The notes under the pieces were generated by a model. The model did not search any database, was not told the DNA's origin, and saw only the letters and a list, made by a program, of their open reading frames with translations. A DNA stretch of 64,000 nt. Source: Neobacillus sp. Marseille-Q6967 (GTDB lineage Bacteria; Bacillota; Bacilli; Bacillales; Cytobacillaceae). Location: assembly GCF_946151075.1 (NCBI RefSeq), contig NZ_CAMGZB010000001.1:1478001-1542000 (forward strand), in the 5' to 3' direction. Positions 26,223 through 35,285 of the stretch are shown piece after piece. The translations under genes and the position numbers were made by a program. Numbering within the stretch: position 1 is the first letter of the stretch; each line of letters begins with the position of its first letter.

Positions 26223-27206
26223 TTATTCCCCATAAGGGTCAATGGTTTGAATGGTTCCGTCTGGGTTATATTTTAGTTCGGTGTATTTGACCGAGCGTTT
26301 GTGGTCGACGCCGTCTGATAATGAGCAATCGTGATAGAACAGATACCACTTATCATTAAACTCGACGATTGAATGATGTGTGGTCCAGCCGCTGACTGGT
26401 GTAAGAATCGTACCTTTGAACACAAATGGTCCCTCTGGATTTTCACTAACAGCATACACGATTTTATGAGTGGTACCGGTAGAATAGGATAAATAGTAAA
26501 GGCCATTGTATTTATGAACCCATGGGCCTTCAAAATATCTTCGGTCTTCGTCACTTGCAAGAATCGGATTGCTGTTTTCATCCACAATGGAAATTTCCTT
26601 CGGTTCACTTTTAAAAGTCAGCATATCATCTGTTAATTCAGCTACTCTTGGCCCTAAAGCAGGTTCTGTAGGTGCTGGACCTTCTGCATCTGGATTAAAT
26701 GTGCCTGTCTGCCATTTTTCCAGCTGTCCTCCCCAAAGTCCGCCAAAATAAACATAAGCTTTGTCATCTTCATCCACTAACACAGCCGGGTCAATGCTGA
26801 AGCTGCCTGGTATGTAATTTTCCTCTGGTGTAAAAGGTCCGGCAGGATTCGGGCTAGTAGCAACGCCAATTCTAAAAATACCATCTTTATCTCTTGCTGG
26901 GAAAAATAAATAATACGTGTTGTTTTTGTAAGCAGCGTCTGGTGCCCACATCTGTTTACTGGCCCAGGGAACATCTCTTACGTGAAGGGCTTCACCGTGG
27001 TCGATGCATTCTGCGGTGACATCGTCCATGGATAATACATGATAATCTTCCATCTTATACTGGTCGCCATTATCATTCGAAGGTTCATCATGATCAAGGT
27101 CATGAGAAGGATAAATATAAAGTTTACCTTCAAAAACATGTGCAGAAGGATCTGCAGTGAAAATGTGCGTAACTAAAGGTTCATTAGGCTTAGAGTTTTT
27201 CCCCAT
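26223..27206 (-). CDS. Glycoside hydrolase family 43 (beta-xylosidase/arabinofuranosidase)
   Basis: Five-bladed beta-propeller GH43 enzyme, 327 residues, with no signal peptide and so intracellular. The expected triad is visible: general base Asp19 in TADPSAHV, pKa-modulating Asp139 in SIDPAVLV and general acid Glu226 in YFEGPWV. It would trim imported xylo- or arabino-oligosaccharides to feed the adjacent xylose genes. AGAGATATT precedes the ATG. Its promoter carries a XylR-like operator (27262-27289). Xylosidase and arabinofuranosidase activity cannot be separated by eye. Confidence 0.9.
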   Translation of the reverse strand: MGKNSKPNEPLVTHIFTADPSAHVFEGKLYIYPSHDLDHDEPSNDNGDQYKMEDYHVLSMDDVTAECIDHGEALHVRDVPWASKQMWAPDAAYKNNTYYLFFPARDKDGIFRIGVATSPNPAGPFTPEENYIPGSFSIDPAVLVDEDDKAYVYFGGLWGGQLEKWQTGTFNPDAEGPAPTEPALGPRVAELTDDMLTFKSEPKEISIVDENSNPILASDEDRRYFEGPWVHKYNGLYYLSYSTGTTHKIVYAVSENPEGPFVFKGTILTPVSGWTTHHSIVEFNDKWYLFYHDCSLSDGVDHKRSVKYTELKYNPDGTIQTIDPYGE

Positions 27207-27245
27207 AATATCTCTCCATTAAATAGAATAGTTACTTACAAATCT

Positions 27246-27289
27246 ATTATAACTGAATTAGGTTCACTTTGTATATCGAAACAACTAAC
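27246..27289 (-). promoter_or_regulatory. GH43 promoter with degenerate XylR-like operator
   Basis: On the minus strand TATAAT (27246-27251) lies 18 bases after TATACA (27270-27275). A sequence starting GTTAGTTGTTTCGATATACAA (21 bases when read through; here split as GTTAGTT plus GTTTCGATA plus TACAA) parallels the xylA operator and starts 38 bases before the -10, against 37 for xylA. The dyad itself is weak. Confidence 0.45.
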
Positions 27290-27333
27290 TTTTTTTAAAA
27301 AATTTCTGGCACCTTATTTAAAGTTAAAAAGAA

Positions 27334-27360
27334 GCCCCGCCTTCTTTATAAAGGCGGGGC
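27334..27360 (-). terminator. Terminator of xylR
   Basis: GCCCCGCCTT and AAGGCGGGGC form a perfect 10-bp stem followed on the minus strand by TTCTTTTTAAC. Confidence 0.88.
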
Positions 27361-27387
27361 TTTCGCGGGGCAAGTTCTAATAGATAT

Positions 27388-28554
27388 TTAAGCTGTTTTT
27401 TCTTCTTGTTTAATAAAGTTTTCCACAACAAATGCAGATACGCCTAATGCAGTGGAATATTTTCCGAGCTTCGAAAAATCTAAATGCAATTCTTTTTGGT
27501 GGTGTGAGAGTGTATGAGTTTCAATCGTTTTGCGGACGGACGGCTCAATCCATTCTTTTGCTAAAGCTAATCGGTTTCCGATAATCACCTGGTCAGGATT
27601 AAAGGTATTAATAATGTTGTTAATTCCATAGCCTAAGTAATCTCCGATTTTTTCAAAAAGATTTTGGGCGTTTTCGTCACGATTTTCTGCTAGCTTTAAT
27701 AATGACTCAAGTGAATCGGAATCCATGTCTTTGCCAGCCATCTCTAGCAGAGCATATTCAGAAGCGTATGCCTCCCAACAGCCTCTGCTGCCACAGTTAC
27801 AACGTTTTCCGTTGAGATCAATGATCATATGTCCCATTTCTCCAGAAAATCCATTTTTTCCTTGATATAATTCCTTGTTTAAAATAATTCCGACACCGAT
27901 TCCAATTCCAGCACTGATATAAATAATGTTTTGAAAGTCTTGACCTGCACCAAATTGCTGTTCACCAATAGCTCCGGCATTTGCCTCGTTCTCAATCATG
28001 ACAGGAACCTTGAATAACGTCTCTAGATCTGTTTTTAACTGAATGTTGTTCCAGCCTAAATTGGGGGCAAGAAGGACAGTGCCCTCTTTGTTCACAATAC
28101 CAGGTACACCTGCTCCTATCCCGACAATTCCATACCTGCTGGCAGGCATCTCATCCATTAGCGACTGAACCATACTCTCAACGATGTTCATAATAGAAGA
28201 ATAGGTGGTCTGATTAACAGGTTGATTTTTTTGATTTACAATATTACCTTTTAAATCGGTCAGAACACTTAATACATAGTTGACCCCGATATCAATTCCA
28301 ATCGCGTACCCGGCAACTTTATTGAAATGAAGGAGAACAGGCCGCCGGCCGCCGCTTGATTCCCCCGGTCCAGATTCATAAATCAGTTCCTCGTTTAATA
28401 ATTCGTTGACTAAAGAAGAAACAGTTGTCTTGTGCAAACCTGAAACTTGAGAAATGTCTGCTCTGGAAATCGGTTCTTTTTCCATAATTAATTGTAATAC
28501 AAGCGCTTTGTTATTTTTCTTTACAATTTGTTGATTCCACGACATGGTTTCCAC
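27388..28554 (-). CDS. xylR: Xylose operon repressor, ROK family
   Basis: ROK-family repressor, 388 residues, that in Bacillus binds xylO and is released by xylose. The N-terminal winged helix (about 15-75: ISRADISQVSGLHKTTVSSLVNELL) is followed by a ROK sugar-kinase-like domain with IGIDIGVNYV and the zinc motif CNCGSRGCWEAYASE. A GTG start at 28554 has AAGGAG ten bases upstream; an ATG three codons later is less well spaced. It is divergent from the oxidoreductase-xylA-xylB genes. Confidence 0.92.
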   Translation of the reverse strand: METMSWNQQIVKKNNKALVLQLIMEKEPISRADISQVSGLHKTTVSSLVNELLNEELIYESGPGESSGGRRPVLLHFNKVAGYAIGIDIGVNYVLSVLTDLKGNIVNQKNQPVNQTTYSSIMNIVESMVQSLMDEMPASRYGIVGIGAGVPGIVNKEGTVLLAPNLGWNNIQLKTDLETLFKVPVMIENEANAGAIGEQQFGAGQDFQNIIYISAGIGIGVGIILNKELYQGKNGFSGEMGHMIIDLNGKRCNCGSRGCWEAYASEYALLEMAGKDMDSDSLESLLKLAENRDENAQNLFEKIGDYLGYGINNIINTFNPDQVIIGNRLALAKEWIEPSVRKTIETHTLSHHQKELHLDFSKLGKYSTALGVSAFVVENFIKQEEKTA

Positions 28555-28596
28555 GAATAAAAAACTCCTTATATGGTAGTATCTTTATTTTAACAT

Positions 28597-28625
28597 AAAC
28601 TTTGTTGTTCAAGTATACAATGTTT
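28597..28625. promoter_or_regulatory. Inverted repeat in the xylR divergent promoter region
   Basis: AAACTTTGT and ACAATGTTT form an imperfect dyad (8 of 9 paired) between xylR and the Gfo/Idh/MocA gene. It could be an auto-regulatory XylR site, though it differs from the clear xylO sites at 29713 and 45517. Confidence 0.35.
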
Positions 28626-28705
28626 CAAGTGTGGTGCTATAATTACCTTCATTATTCCCTCTTATAAAGGCTAGACTAATTTGATTTCATGAAGGAGGAA
28701 ACAAT

Positions 28706-29698
28706 TTGAAAAAGGTTCGTTGGGGAGTTATAAGTACGGCAGATATTGCCCAAACACAAGTGATTCCGGCAATTTTACGTTCAGAAGTAGCTGAAATTTC
28801 CGCTATAGCCAGCAGGGGTGATAAAGCAAAAGGTGTTGCTGAGAAATTTTCTATCTCAAAATATTATGATTCTTATGAGAAATTACTTATGGATCAAGAA
28901 ATCGAAGCTGTTTACATTCCGCTTCCCAATCATTTACATAAGGAATGGGTAATCAAAGCAGCGGAGTATGGAAAGCATGTCCTTGTTGAAAAACCAGCTG
29001 CTTTAACAGCTGAAGAAACAAAGGAAATGATTGAATGTTGTCGTGAGAATAAAGTGAAATTCATGGAAGCCTTTATGTATCAATTTCATCCGCAGCATAA
29101 GCGGGTTCAAGAAATTCTAACATCGGGTGAGATTGGTGATATCAAATTGATGCGAGCCAGTTTTTCTTTTTTCCTAGAAGACAGAGAAAACAATATCCGA
29201 ATGACCAGGGAGATGGGAGGAGGAAGTATATATGATATCGGCTGTTACTGTATCCATGCCATTCGTAACATTTTGGGATCTGAACCAGTCACGGTTGAGA
29301 CATTTGCTGAACTTGATCCTCAATCTGGAATCGACCTGTCCTCGATTGTTTATATGAAACTGGAAAATGGAATCAACTGCGTTTTTGATTGCAGCTTTAA
29401 TATGTCTTTTAGACAAGAATATGAAATTATTGGAACAAAGGGCAGGATTACCGTGCCGGCTGCCTATCGCCCGGATGTGGTCGGTGATGAAGCTGTGATT
29501 CTTATTCAATCTGAGCAGGGGACTCGTTCTGAGAGCGTAGGCGGCGATCCGTATAAATTACAAGTTGATCATTTTTCACAAGCAATTAAAGGAAAAACTC
29601 AACCTTCCTATTCAGGAGAAAATACACTCCAAAACATGCGTATGATCGATGCATGTTATAAGTCAATTAAAAGCAGGCAAGCGGTAAAGTTAGTTTAA
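28706..29698 (+). CDS. Gfo/Idh/MocA-family oxidoreductase
   Basis: NAD(P)-dependent sugar oxidoreductase, 330 residues. The N-terminal Rossmann fold begins VRWGVISTADIAQTQVIPAI; the EKPAALTAEE motif carries the catalytic Lys near 95. The C-terminal substrate domain includes GGGSIYDIGCYCIHA. It resembles xylose or glucose dehydrogenases of this superfamily. TTG start after GAAGGAGGAAACAA. Its place between xylR and xylA suggests a pentose-linked role such as D-xylose oxidation or xylitol metabolism, not proven. Confidence 0.85.
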   Translation: MKKVRWGVISTADIAQTQVIPAILRSEVAEISAIASRGDKAKGVAEKFSISKYYDSYEKLLMDQEIEAVYIPLPNHLHKEWVIKAAEYGKHVLVEKPAALTAEETKEMIECCRENKVKFMEAFMYQFHPQHKRVQEILTSGEIGDIKLMRASFSFFLEDRENNIRMTREMGGGSIYDIGCYCIHAIRNILGSEPVTVETFAELDPQSGIDLSSIVYMKLENGINCVFDCSFNMSFRQEYEIIGTKGRITVPAAYRPDVVGDEAVILIQSEQGTRSESVGGDPYKLQVDHFSQAIKGKTQPSYSGENTLQNMRMIDACYKSIKSRQAVKLV

Positions 29699-29712
29699 TA
29701 TTTTTTTATAAT

Positions 29713-29755
29713 CTTAGTTTATCTGATAGACAAACAAAGTTTGTAATGCTATAAT
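29713..29755 (+). promoter_or_regulatory. xylA promoter with XylR operator over the -35
   Basis: The operator CTTAGTTTATC, five bases, GACAAACAAAG (29713-29739) matches a perfect dyad at 9 of 11 positions. It contains the -35 TAGACA (29727-29732), 17 bases before the -10 TATAAT (29750-29755). Repressor binding would block RNA polymerase directly. Confidence 0.8.
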
Positions 29756-29774
29756 CTGGCTAAGATTAACAGAT

Positions 29775-29788
29775 TGAAAGCAGTTACA
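29775..29788 (+). promoter_or_regulatory. cre-like site in the xylA leader
   Basis: TGAAAGCAGTTACA differs from the CcpA cre consensus (TGWAANCGNTNWCA) at one core position. It lies downstream of the xylA -10, a common place for catabolite repression roadblocks. Confidence 0.5.
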
Positions 29789-29814
29789 TTTTACAATACT
29801 AGGAGGCATAACCC

Positions 29815-31146
29815 ATGGCTTATTTCGAAACCGTTAACAAAATTCAATTTGAAGGTGCGACATCCAAAAATCCATTCGCATTTAAGTATTACAATCCGGA
29901 AGAAAAAATAAACGGCAAAACAATGGAAGAAATCCTTCGATTCTCTGTTGCTTACTGGCACACCTTTACAGCTGACGGTACAGATCCATTTGGTGTAGGA
30001 ACAGCTATCCGCCCTTGGGACCGTTTTCAAGGCTTAGATTTAGCAAAAGCACGTGTGGAAGCAGCATTTGAACTTTTTGAAAAACTAAATGTTCCTTTCT
30101 TTGCCTTCCACGATGTTGATATTGCTCCAGAGGGAAGCACTTTAAAGGAAACAAATGAAAACCAGGATGTCATTGTGGACATGATTAAAGAGTACATGAA
30201 AACAAGCAAGACAAAATTGCTTTGGAATACGGCTAATATGTTCACAAACCCTAGATATACCCACGGTGCTGCAACTTCTCCAAATGCCGATGTGTTTGCC
30301 TACTCTGCTGCAAAAGTAAAGAAGGCATTAGAAGTAGCAAAAGAACTTGGTGCAGAAAACTACGTATTCTGGGGCGGCCGTGAAGGTTATGAAACTCTTC
30401 TAAATACAGATATGAAACTTGAGCAGGATAACTTAGCACGTTTCTTCCATATGGCAGTAGATTATGCAAAAGAAATCGGCTTGAATGTTCCATTCTTAAT
30501 TGAGCCAAAACCAAAAGAGCCTACGAAACATCAATATGATTTCGATGTTGCTACTGGCCTGGCATTCTTACAAAAATATGATCTAACAGACTACTTCAAG
30601 TTTAATATCGAAGCTAACCATGCTACTTTAGCTGGCCATACTTTTGAGCATGAGTTAAGAACTGCTCGTATCAACGGAATGCTTGGTTCTGTTGATGCGA
30701 ACCAAGGTGATACACTGCTTGGCTGGGATACAGATGAATTCCCAACGGACTTGTATACTAACACATTAGCCATGTATGAAATTTTGAAAAATGGCGGCTT
30801 AGGAAAAGGCGGCTTAAACTTCGATGCGAAAGTACGACGTGGATCATTCGAACCGGAAGATCTTTTCCATGCACACATCGCTGGTATGGATGCATTTGCG
30901 GTCGGCTTAAAGGTTGCAAACAAACTAATTGAAGATAAAGTTCTTGATAGCTTCATCGAAGAGCGCTACAGCAGCTATACAAATGGAATTGGCTTAGATA
31001 TCGTAGAAGGAAGAACAAACTTCCGCGAGCTTGAAGCTTATGCCCATCAATTAACTGAAATTAAGAATATTTCAGGCAGAACAGAACGCCTTAAAGCGAC
31101 TATTAATCAATACTTACTAGAAACACTTTCAAGCGTAACAGTTTAA
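29815..31146 (+). CDS. xylA: Xylose isomerase
   Basis: Converts D-xylose to D-xylulose in the cytoplasm. The 443-residue protein is of the long (class II) type. The active-site His is in [13 protein letters not shown], and metal ligands lie in [35 protein letters not shown] and [14 protein letters not shown] precedes the ATG. Expression is controlled by XylR and probably CcpA from the sites just upstream. A terminator hairpin separates it from xylB. Confidence 0.97.
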   Translation: MAYFETVNKIQFEGATSKNPFAFKYYNPEEKINGKTMEEILRFSVAYWHTFTADGTDPFGVGTAIRPWDRFQGLDLAKARVEAAFELFEKLNVPFFAFHDVDIAPEGSTLKETNENQDVIVDMIKEYMKTSKTKLLWNTANMFTNPRYTHGAATSPNADVFAYSAAKVKKALEVAKELGAENYVFWGGREGYETLLNTDMKLEQDNLARFFHMAVDYAKEIGLNVPFLIEPKPKEPTKHQYDFDVATGLAFLQKYDLTDYFKFNIEANHATLAGHTFEHELRTARINGMLGSVDANQGDTLLGWDTDEFPTDLYTNTLAMYEILKNGGLGKGGLNFDAKVRRGSFEPEDLFHAHIAGMDAFAVGLKVANKLIEDKVLDSFIEERYSSYTNGIGLDIVEGRTNFRELEAYAHQLTEIKNISGRTERLKATINQYLLETLSSVTV

Positions 31147-31160
31147 TCTATTAATCATGA

Positions 31161-31200
31161 AAAAAGTGCTGGCAGCCTATTCTTCCAGCACTTTTTTTAA
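31161..31200 (+). terminator. Hairpin between xylA and xylB
   Basis: AAAAAGTGCTGG pairs with CCAGCACTTTTT and is followed by more Ts. As no promoter is evident before xylB, partial read-through would give more isomerase than kinase. Confidence 0.8.
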
Positions 31201-31217
31201 AAAAGGGTGGTTACAAA

Positions 31218-32717
31218 ATGAAGTACGTAATTGGTGTTGACCTCGGAACCAGTGCAGTGAAAATCTTACTGGTTAATCAGAATGGTGAAGTTTGCCAGGA
31301 GGTAACAAAGTCATATCCTCTTATTATTGAAAAATCAGGTTATAGTGAACAAAATCCGGAAGAATGGGTGGAAAAAACAACCGCAGGTTTAGCTGAGCTC
31401 ATTCAGCAATTTGATGGGGACATAAACGATATCGAGGGTATCAGCTTTTCCGGTCAGATGCACGGCCTAGTTTTGTTAGATGAAAATGATCAAGTATTAA
31501 GGAATGCAATCCTGTGGAATGACACTAGAACAACAAAACAATGTCAGGAAATCTACGATGTACTGGGCAGAGAGCGTTTATTAGAAGTAACGAAAAACCC
31601 AGCATTAGAGGGCTTTACTTTACCGAAAATTCTCTGGGTAAAAGAAAACGAGCCTTCGATTTTTGAACGTGCCAGCGTATTTGTGCTTCCAAAAGATTAT
31701 CTCCGCTACCGGCTTACAGGAGCTATCCACATGGAGTACTCTGATGCTGCCGGAACATTATTGTTAAACGTAGCAAACCGTGAATGGAGCAGTGAAGTGT
31801 TAGATGCGTTTGATCTTTCAGCTGACTTCTGCCCGCCGTTAGTAGAATCACATGGGTTTGTGGGTACAGTTACAGCTGAAATCGCCCAAGCAGCAGGATT
31901 ATCCGAAGATGTTAAAGTGTTCGCTGGCGGTGCGGACAATGCCTGCGGCGCAATTGGTTCAGGTATTTTATCAGAAGGAAAAACGTTAGCAAGTATCGGT
32001 ACCTCTGGCGTTGTTCTTTCATATGAGGAAAGAAATGATCTCGATTTTGAAGGAAAAGTTCATTACTTTAATCACAGTGAAGAAAATGCCTACTATACAA
32101 TGGGGGTGACCCTGGCTGCCGGCTATAGTTTAAGCTGGTTTAAAGACACGTTTGCAAAGGAAGAAGCGTTTGATCAATTTTTAGCAGGTGTTGATGAAGT
32201 ACCTGCTGGCAGTAACGGTTTGTTATTTACACCTTATATTGTGGGGGAAAGAACGCCGCATGCGGATTCCAATATTCGCGGAAGCTTTATTGGCGTGGAT
32301 GCTGCACATGAACGCAAGCACTTTGCCCGTGCTGTCCTTGAAGGGATAACGTTCTCCTTATACGAATCCATTGAGATTTTTAGAAGCAATGGCAAGACAA
32401 TCGATTCGATTATCTCGATCGGCGGCGGCGCTAAAAACGAAACATGGCTGCAGATGCAGGCGGATATTTTCAATGCAAAAATTGAAAAGCTTACAAGTGA
32501 GCAAGGGCCAGGAATGGGTGCTGCCATGTTAGCGGCATACGGCTGCGGGTGGTATCCATCTCTAAAAGAATGTGCGGAAGTATTTATACAAACTTCTAAA
32601 ACCTATTATCCTATTGCGGAAAATGTTGAAGCTTATAAGAAATTATTTAAGATCTATCAACAAGTCTATAAACAGACTAAGGAATTGAATGAGCAGTTAC
32701 GGGAGTTTAGAAAGTAA
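31218..32717 (+). CDS. xylB: Xylulokinase
   Basis: FGGY-family kinase, 499 residues, phosphorylating D-xylulose to D-xylulose-5-phosphate. The N-terminal phosphate motif GVDLGTSAVKILL, the substrate loop FSGQMHGLVLLD and C-terminal ISIGGGAKNETWLQMQADIF are typical. AGGGTGG precedes the ATG. It completes the xylose-to-pentose-phosphate route begun by xylA. Confidence 0.96.
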   Translation: MKYVIGVDLGTSAVKILLVNQNGEVCQEVTKSYPLIIEKSGYSEQNPEEWVEKTTAGLAELIQQFDGDINDIEGISFSGQMHGLVLLDENDQVLRNAILWNDTRTTKQCQEIYDVLGRERLLEVTKNPALEGFTLPKILWVKENEPSIFERASVFVLPKDYLRYRLTGAIHMEYSDAAGTLLLNVANREWSSEVLDAFDLSADFCPPLVESHGFVGTVTAEIAQAAGLSEDVKVFAGGADNACGAIGSGILSEGKTLASIGTSGVVLSYEERNDLDFEGKVHYFNHSEENAYYTMGVTLAAGYSLSWFKDTFAKEEAFDQFLAGVDEVPAGSNGLLFTPYIVGERTPHADSNIRGSFIGVDAAHERKHFARAVLEGITFSLYESIEIFRSNGKTIDSIISIGGGAKNETWLQMQADIFNAKIEKLTSEQGPGMGAAMLAAYGCGWYPSLKECAEVFIQTSKTYYPIAENVEAYKKLFKIYQQVYKQTKELNEQLREFRK

Positions 32718-33357
32718 TTTTACTATTGATTTATGTGACCAAAAGGGTTGGAAGATTTAGTAATAGTGGTTACATGAACGATTCATGTGACCAAAATAGG
32801 TAGTAAAATCGGAGAAAGTGGTCACATGAAGGGTTCATAGAACCAAAATCGGTTAGAAATCTGGTGAAAATGGTCACATGAAGAGTTTATAGAACCAAAA
32901 CCGGTTGGAAATCTGGCAAAAATGGTCACATGAAGGGTTCATAGAACCAAAATCGGTTAGAAATCTGGTGAAAATGGTCACATGAAGAGTTTATAGAACC
33001 AAAACCGGTTGGAAATCTGGCAAAAATGGTCACATGAAGGGTTCATAGAACCAAAATCGGTTAGAAATCTGGTGAAAATGGTCACATGAAGAGTTTATAG
33101 AACCAAAACCGGTTGGAAATTTGGTAAAAGTGGTCACATGAAAGGTTCATAGAACCAAAACCGGTTGGAAATCTGGTAAAAATGGTCACATGAAAGGTTC
33201 ATAGAACCAAAATCGGTTAGAAATCTGGTGAAAATGGTCACATGAAAGGTTCATAGAACCAAAACTGGTTAAAAATTTGGTAAAAGTGGTCACATAAAAA
33301 GTTCATAGAACCAAAACAGACTGGGAATTCGGCTAAAATGGTCACAAAGACGGTTCT
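32716..33357. repeat. Intergenic array B, about twelve units at 52 bp
   Basis: GGTCAC-type motifs begin at 32768, 32820, 32872, 32924, 32976, 33028, 33080, 33132, 33184, 33236, 33288 and 33340: exactly 52 throughout. The unit at 32768 holds a nearly perfect palindrome, GGTTACATGAA, three bases, TTCATGTGACC; later units read TTCATAGAACC in the right arm. AAAATCGGTTAGAAATCTGG-like linkers follow. Pairs of units alternate in sequence between 32820 and 33100, showing block duplication. The array fills the xylB to deacetylase gap. Confidence 0.93.
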
Positions 33358-33390
33358 ATTTAAATTTTAAATAAGAAAAGGATGATTGGT

Positions 33391-34149
33391 ATGAAGAAAA
33401 TAATGGTCCTGCTTCTTGCTGCTACCTTATTATTTGTGTTTAATACGAGTTCGATTTCAGCATCGTCAGTAAACAAAAATTCAATCGAAATACCGGTTCT
33501 TCTGTATCATGTTGTGAAACCGGATCCTGATCCAACTAACCCATGGCAATTCAGCCTTGACGAATTTGAAAAGCATATGGCGTACCTGAAAGAGAATGGC
33601 TATAGAACGTTAACGATGAAACAATATTTCAACATCCTTGACAAGAAAGCGGCAATGCCTGAAAAGCCTATCTTACTGACATTTGATGATAATTCCAATG
33701 ATTTTTATCCTTATGTTTATCCGATTCTGCAAAAATACGGGATGAAGGCAACGCAGTTCACGGTATCGGATTGGGTGAATGGCAGCTGGAATATGACATC
33801 AAGTGAGATTTTAACAGTGATGGAAAACGGCATCAATATCCAAAATCATACGGTTACCCATCCCTTTTTAGCTAATTTAAGCAAAGCGCAGCAGTATGAA
33901 GAAATCAACAATGCTACAACTGCACTCAAAGAATTAACTGGAAAGACGACGATGGCGTTTGCTTATCCTTATGGAAACTATAATTCTGATACGATCTCCA
34001 TTCTTAAAGAGCTAGGATTCAAAGGGGCTTTCAAAGTAGGCGGGGGCATAAGTACAGATAAAAGTAATAGATATGAGCTGCCTCGAATTATGATCCTTCA
34101 AGAACACACATTAGCCGACTTTATAAGAATGGTAGAAACAGGGTACTAA
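33391..34149 (+). CDS. Secreted polysaccharide deacetylase (CE4 family)
   Basis: NodB-homology deacetylase, 252 residues, with an N-terminal signal peptide (KKIMVLLLAATLLFVF, likely cleavage near ISA-SS), so exported. Motifs: LLYHVV, ILLTFDDNSND (metal/catalytic Asp pair), NHTVTHPFLAN (metal His pair) and FAYPYGNYN. It resembles PgaB/IcaB-like or xylan/peptidoglycan deacetylases. Beside xylan genes, acetyl-xylan or cell-wall glycan are both reasonable substrates. AAAAGGATG precedes the start region; the ATG at 33391 is favoured. Confidence 0.87.
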   Translation: MKKIMVLLLAATLLFVFNTSSISASSVNKNSIEIPVLLYHVVKPDPDPTNPWQFSLDEFEKHMAYLKENGYRTLTMKQYFNILDKKAAMPEKPILLTFDDNSNDFYPYVYPILQKYGMKATQFTVSDWVNGSWNMTSSEILTVMENGINIQNHTVTHPFLANLSKAQQYEEINNATTALKELTGKTTMAFAYPYGNYNSDTISILKELGFKGAFKVGGGISTDKSNRYELPRIMILQEHTLADFIRMVETGY

Positions 34150-34240
34150 GAATGCTTTTGGCACGGGCATTTCTAAAAGAAATCGGCTTTGACTGGAACC
34201 GCTCTTAACCTGGACTATCTAAACGGAAGGAAGATTCAAC

Positions 34241-35284
34241 GTGAAAGTCATACAAGAAGGTATTGGTAAAATTGATCATAAGACTGTCTCTTCTTATACT
34301 TTGGTTAACAATCAGGGTGTTGAAGTGACAGCCATCAATTATGGTTGTATAATAACGAAAATTGTGGTTCCCGATAAAAATGGCAAGTTTGAAAATATTG
34401 TCCTTGGACATGATACTTTAAATGATTATGTGGATGATTCCTATTTTCTCGGGGCAGTGGTCGGCCGGGTAGGAGGACGTATTAAAGGCGGTAGTTTTAA
34501 ACTTGATGGTAAAACCTACACTCTTTTGAAAAATAATGGCAATAATCATTTGCATGGTGGAATTAAAGGCTTTAACAAATTAGTTTGGGATGCACAAATC
34601 ATCGAAGATGGAGTTCGTTTTTCATATGTCAGTCCTGATGATGAGGAAGGATACCCTGGGAGCTTACACGTAAGGGTTACTTATACTTTAGATAATGACA
34701 ATCAGTTAAAAATTCAATATGAGGCGCAAACAGATAAGAAGACGCTGGTAACTCTTACGAACCACTCCTATTTTAATTTGAGTGGTAACCTAAAAAGAGA
34801 TATTTTACAGCATACTTTAACATTAAAGAGTGATCAATTTTTAGAGCTGGATCAGGAGTTTATTCCAACGGGTGAATTTGTTGATGTAAAAAATACTCCC
34901 TTTGATTTTACTCATGAAAGGGTCATAAAGTCCGGAGCATTGTCGGACCATCCTCAAAACGTGTTAGTAGGAAATGGCTACGATCACCCGCTTCTATTAA
35001 ACACAAATCATGATGAGGAAATAATTTTGAAGGATCCGGAAAGCGGACGTATCCTGACGATTGAGACGGATGAAGTTGGGGTGGTTGTCTATTCTGGTAA
35101 TTCCTTACAATCGGAAGGAGAGTTCCGGGGGACAGCATCTAGAAAATATCTGGGGATATGCTTAGAGACACAGGCATTACCTGATGCAATTCACCATCCC
35201 CATTTTCCATCAACCGTTTTAGATAAAAATCAACAGTATTCCTCCGTAACTGTTTATAAGTTTGGAATTGAAAAGGAGTTTTAA
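34241..35284 (+). CDS. Aldose 1-epimerase (mutarotase)
   Basis: GalM-family enzyme, 347 residues, interconverting alpha and beta anomers of aldoses before kinase or isomerase steps. Motifs: NYGCIITKIVVPDKNG, VVGRVGGRIKGG, NNHLHGG, LTNHSYFNLSG (catalytic His) and FRGTASRKYLGICLETQALPDAIH with the catalytic Glu. GTG start after GGAAGGAAG. It probably serves xylose or oligosaccharide use. The end overlaps the aldo/keto reductase leader. Confidence 0.92.
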   Translation: MKVIQEGIGKIDHKTVSSYTLVNNQGVEVTAINYGCIITKIVVPDKNGKFENIVLGHDTLNDYVDDSYFLGAVVGRVGGRIKGGSFKLDGKTYTLLKNNGNNHLHGGIKGFNKLVWDAQIIEDGVRFSYVSPDDEEGYPGSLHVRVTYTLDNDNQLKIQYEAQTDKKTLVTLTNHSYFNLSGNLKRDILQHTLTLKSDQFLELDQEFIPTGEFVDVKNTPFDFTHERVIKSGALSDHPQNVLVGNGYDHPLLLNTNHDEEIILKDPESGRILTIETDEVGVVVYSGNSLQSEGEFRGTASRKYLGICLETQALPDAIHHPHFPSTVLDKNQQYSSVTVYKFGIEKEF

Positions 35285-35285
35285 C

